Translations under genes and position numbers: made by a program | DNA from: Aquimarina sp. AU474 | GTDB lineage: Bacteria > Bacteroidota > Bacteroidia > Flavobacteriales > Flavobacteriaceae | Assembly (NCBI RefSeq): GCF_900312815.1 | Contig: NZ_OMPE01000009.1 | Span: forward strand, 682,001-746,000 | Direction: 5' to 3' | DNA length: 64,000 nucleotides | Notes under the pieces: model-generated | Seen by the model: only the letters and a program-made list of their open reading frames with translations | What the model was told of the DNA's origin: nothing | The model's database searches: none | Shown: piece by piece, positions 34,135 through 44,400 of the stretch | Numbering within the stretch: the first letter of the stretch is position 1 | Layout: every line of letters begins with the position of its first letter

Positions 34135-37100
34135 ATGAAAAATATAAAATCATTAAACGTATTATTTCTTCAAATAATGTTACTATTCTTTGCAACCACA
34201 GCAAATGTGTATTCGCAAAAAGAAAAAGCAATACAGATTGAGGAATCAAAATACAATCAACAATTAGTAGATAATGAGTCTAGAGATCAATCTTCTAATT
34301 CAGTGCAAAATAAATCTTCTAATTCTGGGGGTCAATACGACGTGGGTATTCCTTCAAACTCTCCATTTCAACTATCTGGAGATATTTCTGCTACTATCCA
34401 AAATAGTATAAATCAAGTAACTGGTAAAGTAGGGTTCGGAGTACCTTTAACAGATATTTCGGCAGGTAATACATCGTACAATGTAAGTCTGGGATACAAT
34501 GGTAAGGTTGCCTTTAAAATGGCTCAAGAAGTTAATTACTTTTCTCCAACTTCAACCGTTGGTGTTGGATGGAATTTGTCGACTCCTAAAATTGTTGTAG
34601 ACAACAAACAAACCGGCACCAGAGATGATGATACTTTCTTTCTACTGGATGGAAACACCAATAGTAAACTATTTTGTATCAATAGAGGAACGAATTCGAA
34701 TGGCAGTGTTTGGGAGTTTCAATTAGAAAAATATGCTCCTTGGATAATTAAATATTACTATCATAATACTATATATGATTATTGGGAAATTACAAATGAG
34801 AATGGAGTAATATACACTTATGGAAGTAATACATCTGTAAATGCTAATAATTATATTAATACGCTTGCCAATGGCAACTGGATTGGAGATTCAAAATTTA
34901 ATTCATCTGCTTCAAGACAAACATCAAGTTGGAATCTATCAAAAATTGAAGACCAGTGGTCTAATTCAGTTTCATTTCAATATATAAAACAAGAGAGTCA
35001 TGGACAAACCGAGGCATCTTACATTAGTAAAATAACATCATCAAAAGGGGCCAATGTTCGTTTTACATATAATGAAAAAAACAACAACGAATTCTTTGAA
35101 CCCCATACAGAAATTAATGAACCTGATGCCTACCAAGAAGTATATGAAAAAAAGTTTTTGCATAAAGTAGATATCTACAATAACAACAATTTACTTCAGA
35201 ATACTTATGAATTAAATTACAATATAGAAAATCCAAACAATCCAAAGTATAGTAAACGCTATTTAACTAGTTTAGTTCAAAAAAGTTATAAAAATGGGCA
35301 ATCCTATTTTTTACCAGCTCAAGAATTTGAATACCATACTTCTGGAGATTTTAATGGCGGACTTAAAAAGATAGTATACCCTTCGGGAGGTTCTGTAACT
35401 TACAATTATAGTAATAAAAATATTTTTTATAATGGTCAGAATAGATTTAAAACTTTCCCCAACTGGGACACCAATGCTTATAGTTTATTTAAGGTTATTG
35501 CCAAAGACAACTATACTTTGGCTGTATTAATTACGAAAAACGCAGATGCCAATGGCAATCATGGTTTCCGATTTTATCGTTATTCGTGGAATGGAGAAAA
35601 TTGGGAAGAAGATTTGTACTATTTCCCACATTGGTTACCAAGTAATCTTCATAATCTAAAAACCGTATTTGGCAAAGATTTTTACGGCTTTGCATACGAT
35701 AAAGGAAGTCATGCATATGTATCATTATTTCATATAAATAAAGACGGTAAAACCTGGAATAAGGCAGAATACAACAGTATATATATAGGAGCAGGTGATG
35801 CAAGCTTCCTGTCTGGAGAAGATTTTGTCGCATTAGGAGCCAAAGATGGATCTAGGTTGGATTTATTTAATTGGAATGGTTTGTCTTGGTCATCTAAATT
35901 AATACATCAAGGTAGTGGAGAGTACTTTTACGGAGCGAGAAATAATTTTGTGATTTCGATAAATGAAAACGGTGGAGGAGATATGATTACAGGTAATAAT
36001 CATCAGGATAATTATTATATGCACTACTTGGATGCAGAAAAAAAATGGCAAACCAAATCATGGTCTGCCCCTGCTGATCCCTATGTTAATGATATATATA
36101 TTAATAATAACAATCCAGGATCTGCGAACATATACCCATCCAATAATATAGCAGGATTAGTAATAAAAAACAATCCAGAACTTTTTTTTAGATGGGACCG
36201 TCATTATAATTTAATCAGTGTTGATAATGTGATCGGTGCCTACAACGACTCCAACCCATTGCAACCAGTTGGCAATAGTGGTTTGTTTAGTTTATATAAT
36301 TATTTCAGCAAAAAACCATATAAATCACCAAGATTTAATGGAATAAACTGGAATGTTCATGCAAAACCTAGCGGATATTTTGATTATTATGCAAAATTGA
36401 ACTTTGGAATAGATATGATGACATATCGGCAATCCAATAATTATATTGGTTTAAGTTATTATAATCCAAACGAAGATAATTGGTCTGACATGGCATTGAA
36501 TAATTCTGGATTAATAGCTAATGCCATTTCTAGTGGTATTAACAAAGAATTTATTATAGCCGGGAATAAATTATATAGAAAACCAACCAATATAACTGGT
36601 CCATTGGTTTCTATCCTTGGAAACATACAGTATTCTAATGGCTTTACTGCAACCGATGGTATTAGCCATGCCTTTATCTCCGAGCATAATGGTGGACAAT
36701 TTAATAATGGGCGATATTTTTTTATGAATAAAAAAACCGGGGATTTAGACAACATTAATACCGGGGCAAAAAATAACTTAGGAATCGGAACCCCTAGATT
36801 AGGAGGATATAAACCGTTCATGTCTACCAAGACAATGTGGCTTAGACAATTTCAACAGAACAGTAGTAGTTTCAATGTACACCTTTATAGGGTAATTGAT
36901 GATAAGTTTAATAATTATATAAAAGACATTGTGGTTAATAGTGTAGAATTGGATGACAAAGAGAATACAAGAAAGATCAATTATACGTACAACGACCCTT
37001 TACAAACTCCAGAAAACAACGCTACATTCTATGGAGAAGTAATTCTAGAAAATAAAGGTTTCGGTTCTAATTCAATCGGTAAAATAAAAACTAAATATCA

Positions 37101-37971
37101 TAATGGTAGTGATGACTTACAATTGTTAGGAGTTCTTTTAGAAGAAGAAATTTTTGATAAGAATAATGTATTGAAACAAAAAAACACTACCACTTGGGAG
37201 AAACATTTAACGTATACAAATAGTAGTTACAGTTATTCAAACAGAGTCATCAGTAAAACAAATGAAATGTATTTTAATACAGATAAAATTACGACGACAG
37301 CAACTAATGACTACAATATCAAGGGGCAATTGTCAAAAATTACGACGACAAATAGTAAGGGAGAAAATCAGATAAAAACAATAACGTATGCTCATGAAGA
37401 ATATAACTTTCTGGATGATAAAAATTTTCTTACTGCCCCATACGAAACAAAATCATTCGATGAAAATACTCTTTTAGAAATAGAAAAGTCAAAATGGATA
37501 AACGATAACGGTAAAGTATACATAAAACAAAGTTTATCAGGAACATTAAACGATAATTTGCGATTAAATATAGAAACATCAAAAATTAGTCCCAATGGAA
37601 GTACATTAGAAACACACAATGGTAAAGGCATGTATACTTCATTAGTATATGGATATTCAAACTTATATGAAGTTGCATCGGTTGTTAATGCGAAACATCA
37701 AGACATTATCAATGAGTTAGATGTTACGTATAGTCAATTACAAAACTTAGATACACCAGAATTAAAAGTAGAATTACTGAAATTATATGAACGTTTACCA
37801 GAAGCTATGATTAGTTTAATCTTTTATGATAATAATGGACACGTTGTAAACAGAGTAAACGAACGAAAAGAAGAATCTTATATATACTATGATCCTTATG
37901 GAAGATTCGATTACATAACCGATGGTTATGGTAAAGTCATAGAGAAAAAAGAATATAATTTTGGTGATTAA
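34135..37971 (+). CDS. Large SpvB/RHS-like secreted protein, partner of the DUF6443 protein
   Basis: 1278 residues from the ATG at 34135, which begins a normal signal peptide (MKNIKSLNVLFLQIMLLFF, cleaved near VYSQ). An in-frame ATG at 34078 would add 19 charged residues. The N-terminal part (about 60-200) resembles the SpvB/TcdB N-terminal module found in Tc toxins. The middle contains repeated W-N-G/W-E beta-propeller-like segments, and the C-terminal third has YD-like repeats ending Y-D-P-Y-G-R-F-D-Y-I. Bacteroidetes DUF6443 RHS genes often come with such a partner. The start is 87 bp after the RHS stop. Confidence 0.8.
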   Translation: MKNIKSLNVLFLQIMLLFFATTANVYSQKEKAIQIEESKYNQQLVDNESRDQSSNSVQNKSSNSGGQYDVGIPSNSPFQLSGDISATIQNSINQVTGKVGFGVPLTDISAGNTSYNVSLGYNGKVAFKMAQEVNYFSPTSTVGVGWNLSTPKIVVDNKQTGTRDDDTFFLLDGNTNSKLFCINRGTNSNGSVWEFQLEKYAPWIIKYYYHNTIYDYWEITNENGVIYTYGSNTSVNANNYINTLANGNWIGDSKFNSSASRQTSSWNLSKIEDQWSNSVSFQYIKQESHGQTEASYISKITSSKGANVRFTYNEKNNNEFFEPHTEINEPDAYQEVYEKKFLHKVDIYNNNNLLQNTYELNYNIENPNNPKYSKRYLTSLVQKSYKNGQSYFLPAQEFEYHTSGDFNGGLKKIVYPSGGSVTYNYSNKNIFYNGQNRFKTFPNWDTNAYSLFKVIAKDNYTLAVLITKNADANGNHGFRFYRYSWNGENWEEDLYYFPHWLPSNLHNLKTVFGKDFYGFAYDKGSHAYVSLFHINKDGKTWNKAEYNSIYIGAGDASFLSGEDFVALGAKDGSRLDLFNWNGLSWSSKLIHQGSGEYFYGARNNFVISINENGGGDMITGNNHQDNYYMHYLDAEKKWQTKSWSAPADPYVNDIYINNNNPGSANIYPSNNIAGLVIKNNPELFFRWDRHYNLISVDNVIGAYNDSNPLQPVGNSGLFSLYNYFSKKPYKSPRFNGINWNVHAKPSGYFDYYAKLNFGIDMMTYRQSNNYIGLSYYNPNEDNWSDMALNNSGLIANAISSGINKEFIIAGNKLYRKPTNITGPLVSILGNIQYSNGFTATDGISHAFISEHNGGQFNNGRYFFMNKKTGDLDNINTGAKNNLGIGTPRLGGYKPFMSTKTMWLRQFQQNSSSFNVHLYRVIDDKFNNYIKDIVVNSVELDDKENTRKINYTYNDPLQTPENNATFYGEVILENKGFGSNSIGKIKTKYHNGSDDLQLLGVLLEEEIFDKNNVLKQKNTTTWEKHLTYTNSSYSYSNRVISKTNEMYFNTDKITTTATNDYNIKGQLSKITTTNSKGENQIKTITYAHEEYNFLDDKNFLTAPYETKSFDENTLLEIEKSKWINDNGKVYIKQSLSGTLNDNLRLNIETSKISPNGSTLETHNGKGMYTSLVYGYSNLYEVASVVNAKHQDIINELDVTYSQLQNLDTPELKVELLKLYERLPEAMISLIFYDNNGHVVNRVNERKEESYIYYDPYGRFDYITDGYGKVIEKKEYNFGD

Positions 37972-38046
37972 CCTGTAGCATAAATTACATAAGTCTTTTT
38001 TAGTACAACTAGTTTCAATTAAGAATGACCGTTTTAATCAAATAAG

Positions 38047-38079
38047 AAAAACCAGCTATATGCATATAGCTGGTTTTTT
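38047..38079 (+). terminator. Strong rho-independent terminator after the RHS pair
   Basis: AAAAACCAGCTATATG and its reverse complement form a perfect 16-bp stem, ending in a T-run. It terminates the RHS/SpvB-like transcript. Nothing else is visible in 37972-38175. Confidence 0.92.
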
Positions 38080-38175
38080 AATACATAATCGTAACTTCAA
38101 TTACAAACGAAATAAATTTTTCTTCAATCATTCTATTTTGTAGCTTTAGGACACAAATTAAAAATCAGCTTATCC

Positions 38176-39312
38176 ATGGGAATTTTTGACAAAATAAAGG
38201 AAAAACTTAGCCACGAGTTTATTGATATTATAGAATGGTTAGACTACACAGATGATACCATTGTACATAGATTTGAACGCTATCAAAATGAAATAAAAAA
38301 CGGAGCGCAGCTTATTGTTCGAGAAGGACAAACCGCAGTTTTTATAAATGAAGGACAATTAGCCGATGTGTTTACACCAGGGACTTATACTCTAAACACT
38401 CAAAATTTACCCATTTTAGCAACCTTAAAAGGTTGGAAATACGGGTTTAATAGTCCGTTTAAAGCTGAGGTATATTTTGTAAATACACATTTGTTTACCG
38501 ATGAGAAATGGGGAACCAAAAACCCTATTACGCTTAATGATGATCGTTTTGGATTAGTAGAAATAAGAGCCTTTGGTACTTATGCCTTTAAAATTAATGA
38601 CGCTGGTAAATTCATCGTTGATATTGTAGGTACCGATGCCAATTTTACCAATTTTGAAATTAACGAACACTTAAAAAGTTTAATCTCTACTCGCTTTACA
38701 GATACTATTGGTGAGGCTAACCTACCTATAGAATTGTATGCTGCAAATACTACCGAGTTATCTGAAACTTGCCAAGAGGTAATGCAACCCGAATTTAATT
38801 CTGTAGGTATTTCTCTTGAAAAATTCTTTATCGAAAATGTATCGATGCCAGAAGAATTGAAGAAAGAAATCTTTGAGTATAGCAGAATTGATAAGTTAGA
38901 TCTTGACAAGCTTACCAAATTTAAAACTGCAAAAGCTATTGAAGCGGCAGCAGCCAATGAAGGCGGGACTGCTGGAGCTGGAATGGGTATGGGAATGGGA
39001 TTTGTACTCGCCCAACAAATGGGAGGAATGATGAATCCAATGGCTGGGCAGCAACAAGCTCAAGTACAACCAACATCACCAGTAGCTCCACCGCCAATGC
39101 CAGTACAGGTACAATATTTTTATGCGAGCAACGGTCAACAAAGTGGCCCAGTATCTTTTGATCAATTAAAGGCCTTGTTTGCTAATAGAACTGTAAATAA
39201 GGATTCTCTGGTTTGGAAACAAGGAATGGCAAATTGGACAGCACTTAAAGATGTAGAAGAATTGAAATCTTTCTTGGGCGGAAGCACTCCTCCACCCCTA
39301 CCTGGAAACTAA
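38176..39312 (+). CDS. SPFH domain protein with C-terminal GYF_2 domain
   Basis: 378 residues. An SPFH/virion-core-like domain (about 20-250) with the I-V-R-E-G-Q-x-A-V-F-I-N-E-G pattern, a glycine/methionine-rich linker (about 255-310), and a GYF_2 domain (about 315-370) with Y-A-S-N-G-Q-Q-S-G-P-V-S-F-x-Q-L and W-K-x-G-M-x-x-W. No TM helix or signal, so cytoplasmic or peripheral. The zinc-ribbon membrane protein gene follows by 52 bp, and the two probably form a unit. SPFH proteins of this kind form oligomeric membrane-associated scaffolds. Role here unknown. Confidence 0.88.
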   Translation: MGIFDKIKEKLSHEFIDIIEWLDYTDDTIVHRFERYQNEIKNGAQLIVREGQTAVFINEGQLADVFTPGTYTLNTQNLPILATLKGWKYGFNSPFKAEVYFVNTHLFTDEKWGTKNPITLNDDRFGLVEIRAFGTYAFKINDAGKFIVDIVGTDANFTNFEINEHLKSLISTRFTDTIGEANLPIELYAANTTELSETCQEVMQPEFNSVGISLEKFFIENVSMPEELKKEIFEYSRIDKLDLDKLTKFKTAKAIEAAAANEGGTAGAGMGMGMGFVLAQQMGGMMNPMAGQQQAQVQPTSPVAPPPMPVQVQYFYASNGQQSGPVSFDQLKALFANRTVNKDSLVWKQGMANWTALKDVEELKSFLGGSTPPPLPGN

Positions 39313-39364
39313 AAAATTTTGATTCATTTTGAAGAGATTTGGGTATACACCCAAATGATAGTTT

Positions 39365-40465
39365 ATGGAAGAAGAAAAAAAAGCGGTTTCAGAACAAAAG
39401 AAATCATGCCTTAATTGTGGGGCAGAATTAAAATATAAACCCGGTACAACATCAATAACCTGTGAGTACTGTGGTCATGAAGAGACCATTGTTCAAAATC
39501 AAGATGGTTTTAAAGAATTGGAGCTCAAACCCTATTTACAAGAAATGGGTTCACAGTCTCATTCTGAAGAAATCATGATGTTGCATTGTAAAAATTGCGG
39601 TGCTAACCAACACATTGAAGAAAATTATAAATCTCTTCATTGTGTGTATTGCACTATGCCGCTAATTATTGAAGATGCATACAAAGAGGATTGGATTTTG
39701 CCTGGAGCCGTTCTTCCATTTCAATTAGATCAAAAAAAATCACATCAAATCTTTTCAAAATGGGTCAAAAGCTTATGGTTTGCTCCTAATAATCTTAAAA
39801 AAGCAGCTTTAGATCCTCAAAACACAAAAGGACTGTATTTACCCTATTGGACTTTTGACGCACAACTTTTTGCACGCTATAGTGGTCAGCGAGGTGATTA
39901 TTATTATGTTACCGTACCATACACTACCAAAGTAAATGGTAAAACAGTACAACAAACAAGACAAGAACGCAGAACAAGATGGACACCAGTGTCTGGTAGT
40001 ATTGATGGATTTGTAGATGATACTCTTATCAAAGCTTCCCATCAACGCAAAAGACCTATCCCTTCCAAAATATCCAATTGGAAATTAAATGATTTAGAAG
40101 CTTTTAATACCAATTTTTTATCTGGATTTGTTACCGAAAAATATACCATCCCTCTAAAGGATGGTCATTTATCTTCTACCAAAGAAGCCGAACGAATAGC
40201 CACTTCTTGGGCAAGACAAGATATTGGTGGAGATACACAAAGAGTTACTGGCATTGATATGAGTTTATCTCAAGAAACCTTTAAACATATTTTACTACCT
40301 GTATATATAAGTGCTTATCGGTATAGTGGTAAAACCTACAACTTTTACATTAATGGCCAAACCGGAACTATATCTGGAAACAGACCATATTCTTTTTGGA
40401 AAATTTTCTTTTTCGTTTTGTTTATTCTTTTACTTATTGGAGTTTTCGTGATGCTTTCTAAGTAA
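39365..40465 (+). CDS. Double zinc-ribbon protein with C-terminal TM helix
   Basis: 366 residues. Two zinc ribbons: CLNCG...CEYCG (about 15-39) and CKNCG...CVYC (about 76-99). A central domain (about 110-335) has aromatic-rich W-x-P-V-S-G and T-x-G-L-Y-L-P-Y-W patterns seen in uncharacterised proteins related to DNA-helicase-like zinc ribbons. One TM helix at about 342-362 is followed by a short tail, so the protein is tail-anchored. It follows the SPFH gene and is likely co-transcribed. The partner pair may assemble on the inner membrane. No enzymatic motif seen. Confidence 0.8.
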   Translation: MEEEKKAVSEQKKSCLNCGAELKYKPGTTSITCEYCGHEETIVQNQDGFKELELKPYLQEMGSQSHSEEIMMLHCKNCGANQHIEENYKSLHCVYCTMPLIIEDAYKEDWILPGAVLPFQLDQKKSHQIFSKWVKSLWFAPNNLKKAALDPQNTKGLYLPYWTFDAQLFARYSGQRGDYYYVTVPYTTKVNGKTVQQTRQERRTRWTPVSGSIDGFVDDTLIKASHQRKRPIPSKISNWKLNDLEAFNTNFLSGFVTEKYTIPLKDGHLSSTKEAERIATSWARQDIGGDTQRVTGIDMSLSQETFKHILLPVYISAYRYSGKTYNFYINGQTGTISGNRPYSFWKIFFFVLFILLLIGVFVMLSK

Positions 40466-40875
40466 TTAAATTGAGTTCGTAGAACAAAAAAGTATTTCTC
40501 ACAAGTAAGCTGTGTCTTACCTATGCATGTATTAGATATATCTTTGATCATTACACCTTCGTTCATCATTTTTGTTTGAAACAATAGTGCAAGGTAAAGA
40601 AACATCTGTTATAGGTATTTCTCGTAACATAAGCTTTCTTTGGATTATTCTTATACCGATGCTAATAGTAGCGCATTTTCTTGAATATTTACATTCAATT
40701 CGTAAGTATAACTTCCTTTTTCTAGAGGTGCTTCTCCAACGTAATCAATAGATTGTAGTGTAATAATCTATTGTCATCAATTATTAATTAAATAAATACA
40801 TATCTAGACTCCAAATCAAAGTCTTTTATTGTATTCATTATTGTGATCGCTATATTAACAGTTTTATCCTAATGA
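40466..40875. other. Gene-free stretch with possible reverse-strand gene remnants
   Basis: No intact gene. On the reverse strand a 32-codon frame (40532-40630) reads like a piece of a hydrolase (R-E-I-P-I-T-D-V-S-L-P-C-T-I-V-S). A second open stretch (40651-40767) has protein-like composition (S-I-D-Y-V-G-E-A-P-L-E-K-G-S-Y-T) but is cut off upstream by a stop. Both may be relics of decayed genes; evidence is weak. Confidence 0.3.
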
Positions 40876-41403
40876 TCATTTTGTACTAAAGCGCATAATT
40901 TCATATACTGTATCGTTACCCAAATTGGGACATAAACCCTCCTTTACCATGATTGAAAGGTTTTTGCCTAATTTCATTTCACTTTGTAATGCACTAAGAT
41001 CTTTGGTATAAACACCGCTTATAAATCCTAATGTAATTTCCTGACCGCTTGATAATACATTAACAATTCCTGATCCTGATTTAAGAATTTTTTCGATTCT
41101 AATTTTTAAGGCAGCTTTATAAGGTCTATCGCAAATATTTGTGCTTTTATAAAACGCTATAACCGATCCCATAATATGCATCGCTCCAGGTTCCAAAACA
41201 TTGTCCTGTTGCAATCCACCACCAATTATCATTGTATCATTTACGATGGCACTATCACTACTCATATCTGTTTTGAGTTTTTCGCCCTTTGGGTTTTCAA
41301 TATCAGGTTTTTCTTTTTTTGAAAATTTTTCTTGAGCAAGCGAATTAGACTTGCAAGAAAAAATCACCAATAAGGTTACGATAATATAAACTAGTTTATT
41401 CAT
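40876..41403 (-). CDS. Small lipoprotein, paralogue 1
   Basis: 175 residues. Lipoprotein signal with V-I-F-S-C (Cys17), a charged linker, then a domain with N-I-C-x-x-P-Y-K-A, G-S-G-I-V-N, S-S-G-Q-E-I-T-L-G-F-I-S and E-G-L-C-P. The same domain is in the lipoprotein at 45376, and both follow a T9SS propeller gene. The two Cys flanking the domain could form a disulfide. Family not recognised; possibly a calcium-regulated or NTF-like small domain, which I cannot support. It is separated from the propeller gene by a terminator hairpin. Confidence 0.8.
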   Translation of the reverse strand: MNKLVYIIVTLLVIFSCKSNSLAQEKFSKKEKPDIENPKGEKLKTDMSSDSAIVNDTMIIGGGLQQDNVLEPGAMHIMGSVIAFYKSTNICDRPYKAALKIRIEKILKSGSGIVNVLSSGQEITLGFISGVYTKDLSALQSEMKLGKNLSIMVKEGLCPNLGNDTVYEIMRFSTK

Positions 41404-41410
41404 ATTATAA

Positions 41411-41444
41411 AAATAAAAAAAAGGAGTTGAATGTTCAACTCCTT
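41411..41444 (-). terminator. Terminator between propeller 1 and lipoprotein 1
   Basis: AAGGAGTTGAA and TTCAACTCCTT form an 11-bp stem with a 2-nt spacer; on the reverse strand a T-rich tract follows. It stands 3' of the propeller stop and 5' of the lipoprotein start, so it would reduce expression of the lipoprotein. Confidence 0.75.
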
Positions 41445-41466
41445 TAATATATATACTAGAAATTAA

Positions 41467-44400
41467 TTATTGTTTAGCTAATTTAAACACCCCTGTCATA
41501 CCTCCTGAGAATTTTGCAAAATAAAATCCAGGAGCTAAATTTGAGGCATCCCAAACGAAAGCATTACTTAGATTAATATCAGAATTAACTTGTATCAATC
41601 TTCCTGTACTACTAAAAATTCTAACTGATGTTTTCCCACCAGATTTTGACAATTTATCTCCAAAATTAAAGATAAACTCTCCTTCAGATGGATTAGGATA
41701 TACTGCAGCAGTTCCAAAAGCATCTATAGATGCCAATTCTGTCTCTCCTTCAGCCTCATCAGCATCTGAACCTGTAACATCACCAAAAATTTGAAATCTT
41801 TGATCCAATGGAACTCTTTGAAAGGGCACTGATGCAGTGGTCCAATCTACAGCTCCAAATCCAAATAGATTAACTGGATCAATAAATTGAGTTTCATTAC
41901 CTATAGAATTATCTTGAGATGCCCAAAACCATTGATTTGTCCCTGGATTAAATGCTAAATTCACATATACCGATATCCAATAATTACCACTTTCTAAACG
42001 TACCGCCTCTGGAAGGGTTAAATTCAAATTCGAATCATTTAACTCTGATGTTGGAGCTAACTCTCCACTATTATATACTTCATCACCCGGAACTCCATTA
42101 TTATCATTATAAATAACAACATTTACACTATTAAATGCTGGATTTCCTCTAACAGTACCAAAAGCAAGTACTCTATTAATATCCCATGTATTTCCTTCAG
42201 GGACAACAAAGTCATCTGCCGATTGTACTATAGCACCAAAGTCTAAGAAATTTTGAGAAGGTATTGTACTTACAAGCGGATTTATTTGCTCATAGATAGA
42301 AGGTTCTGATACGTTAACTGTAAACCCTTCAGAGACCTGTTCTTCTCCAGAAGTCGCAATTAAACCAATAGATGCGTCTCCAATAGAATCAGAGGTATAA
42401 GATAAGGTTAACGTATTGTTTACTAATGTTACTGTTACCAATTCTGGATTTGAATTAGTGATTTCAACATTAATTGGTCGCCCTTGTGATTGTACAAATA
42501 AGCCAGTAATATCTATTTCTGTATCTTCACTGTTTTCATCTACTCCAAAATCATCTAGAGGAAATGCAACACTTAAAGTTGGCTCAGGTAACTTATTAAG
42601 TACCGGGAAACGAGCGCTAAACATTCCTCTACCTCCCGATGCAATAGCTATAAATCCATCTTTTCTGACTGCCACCTCATCGGTCACAGCGTTTCCAATT
42701 CTAACATTTTCTTTTCTCCAAACTGTATTCTGGCCATTCAATCTAGTGGTATAATATAAACCAGTACTGGTTGCTGCAAATATTCTTTGCAATCTAGCTC
42801 CAAAAAACCCTTGACTACTTCCAAAAAAAGCAGTACTCCTTACAGAAGGACCATTACCTGACCCATCTGGATTTTCTTCAAGATTACCACTAATGTTTGT
42901 CCATGTTTCTCCTGCATCATCAGTAATAAACACACTAGGAATACCGTAATTGGAAAACGTAAGGATAACACGATCAGAATTAGAAGGATCTACATTAATA
43001 TCATTAACAAATCCCGTTGGCAATCCTTTTCCTGTAGTAATATCTACTGCTGTCTGATTATCGACATTGGCATTATCCATTCTAAACACTTGACCAGTAT
43101 TAGTCCCGTAATACAATCTATTAGCTACTGGGAATTTAGATAAATCTAATGCCGTTATTCTGCTACCTGCCGGTGTTGCAGAAGTTTCCAAATTTACCCA
43201 ATTTACTGGTGTAGGAGCATTCGAAGATAATGGAATCTCATCTAAATTATTATTTCTCCATATCGTATTTCCAGCTGAAACATACATCACATTATCATGA
43301 ATTGGGTCTAATATAAACGGATTGATAAATGCAAAACCACTTGCACCCGCCGGATGAACTGTAGCAAAAGACACTCTATTTCCTTCCTCATCAAGGTTAA
43401 GACGACGAATAATTCCATTTTGAACAGAAACGTAATGTGTACTACCATTATCGGCTATAGCATTATAACCCCCATCTGCTCCTAATTGTTCGATCCAATC
43501 ATCACTAGGGTTTGTAGAATTAGTGAACCAAGAACCATTATCTTGAAAACCTGCTAAAAGATTTTCATCTTCAGATTGCGGGTTAAAAGCAACGTGATAA
43601 GGGTGAGTTGTTACGTAATTATTATTTAATGAAGTCCAGGTTACTTGTTCTGCCTGATCATTAACAACAGTAATATCTTCGGTCAATGACAATCCTCCAT
43701 CATGACCAGTAACAGCTTTATTTGGATTTGATGGGAAAAATACTAATGCATGCTGATCTGCATGTTGATTAGTATAAGAGGCTCCTCTACCGATAGTGTT
43801 TAATAAAACATCTAATTCACCAGGGCCATTTCCTCCTATCCAGCTTTCCACTCCCGCAGGAGTTGTAAACCCTGTTGTAGATCTGTATAAACATGTCCCT
43901 CCAACAAATACAATATTTGACTGTGTAGGATGTACTTCCATTACCATATTATATCCTCCTTGAAGATTTAAATCACCAATACCAAAATTAATCGGTATAG
44001 AAAATGGTAAATTGGCCGTAAGATTTACCCAGGTTTCTTCTGGTGTTGCACCTGATGCGTCGTACCTGTATAGAACTGCTTGATTATTTGGGTCTCTATC
44101 TTGTGTAAAGAAATATACAACATCCTCATTTGAATGATCCACTCCTATTTTACTTCTTCCGTAAGCAGCGATAAAATTTGGAGGTGTAATGTTTGTCCAT
44201 GTTTCTCCATTATCATTAGACGTTAAAAAACCTGTATTAGGTGCGCCATTAGATGATGTTGAAGCATAAAGTATACCTGTAGAAGTAATACTTACTTCTA
44301 CAAAACTATCAAACCCTGTCTCTAGTACTTCATTAAAAGAATTTCCTCCATCTTGAGATCGAAAAAGTCCATTAAATGTAGCTACAAATAAATCACCATT

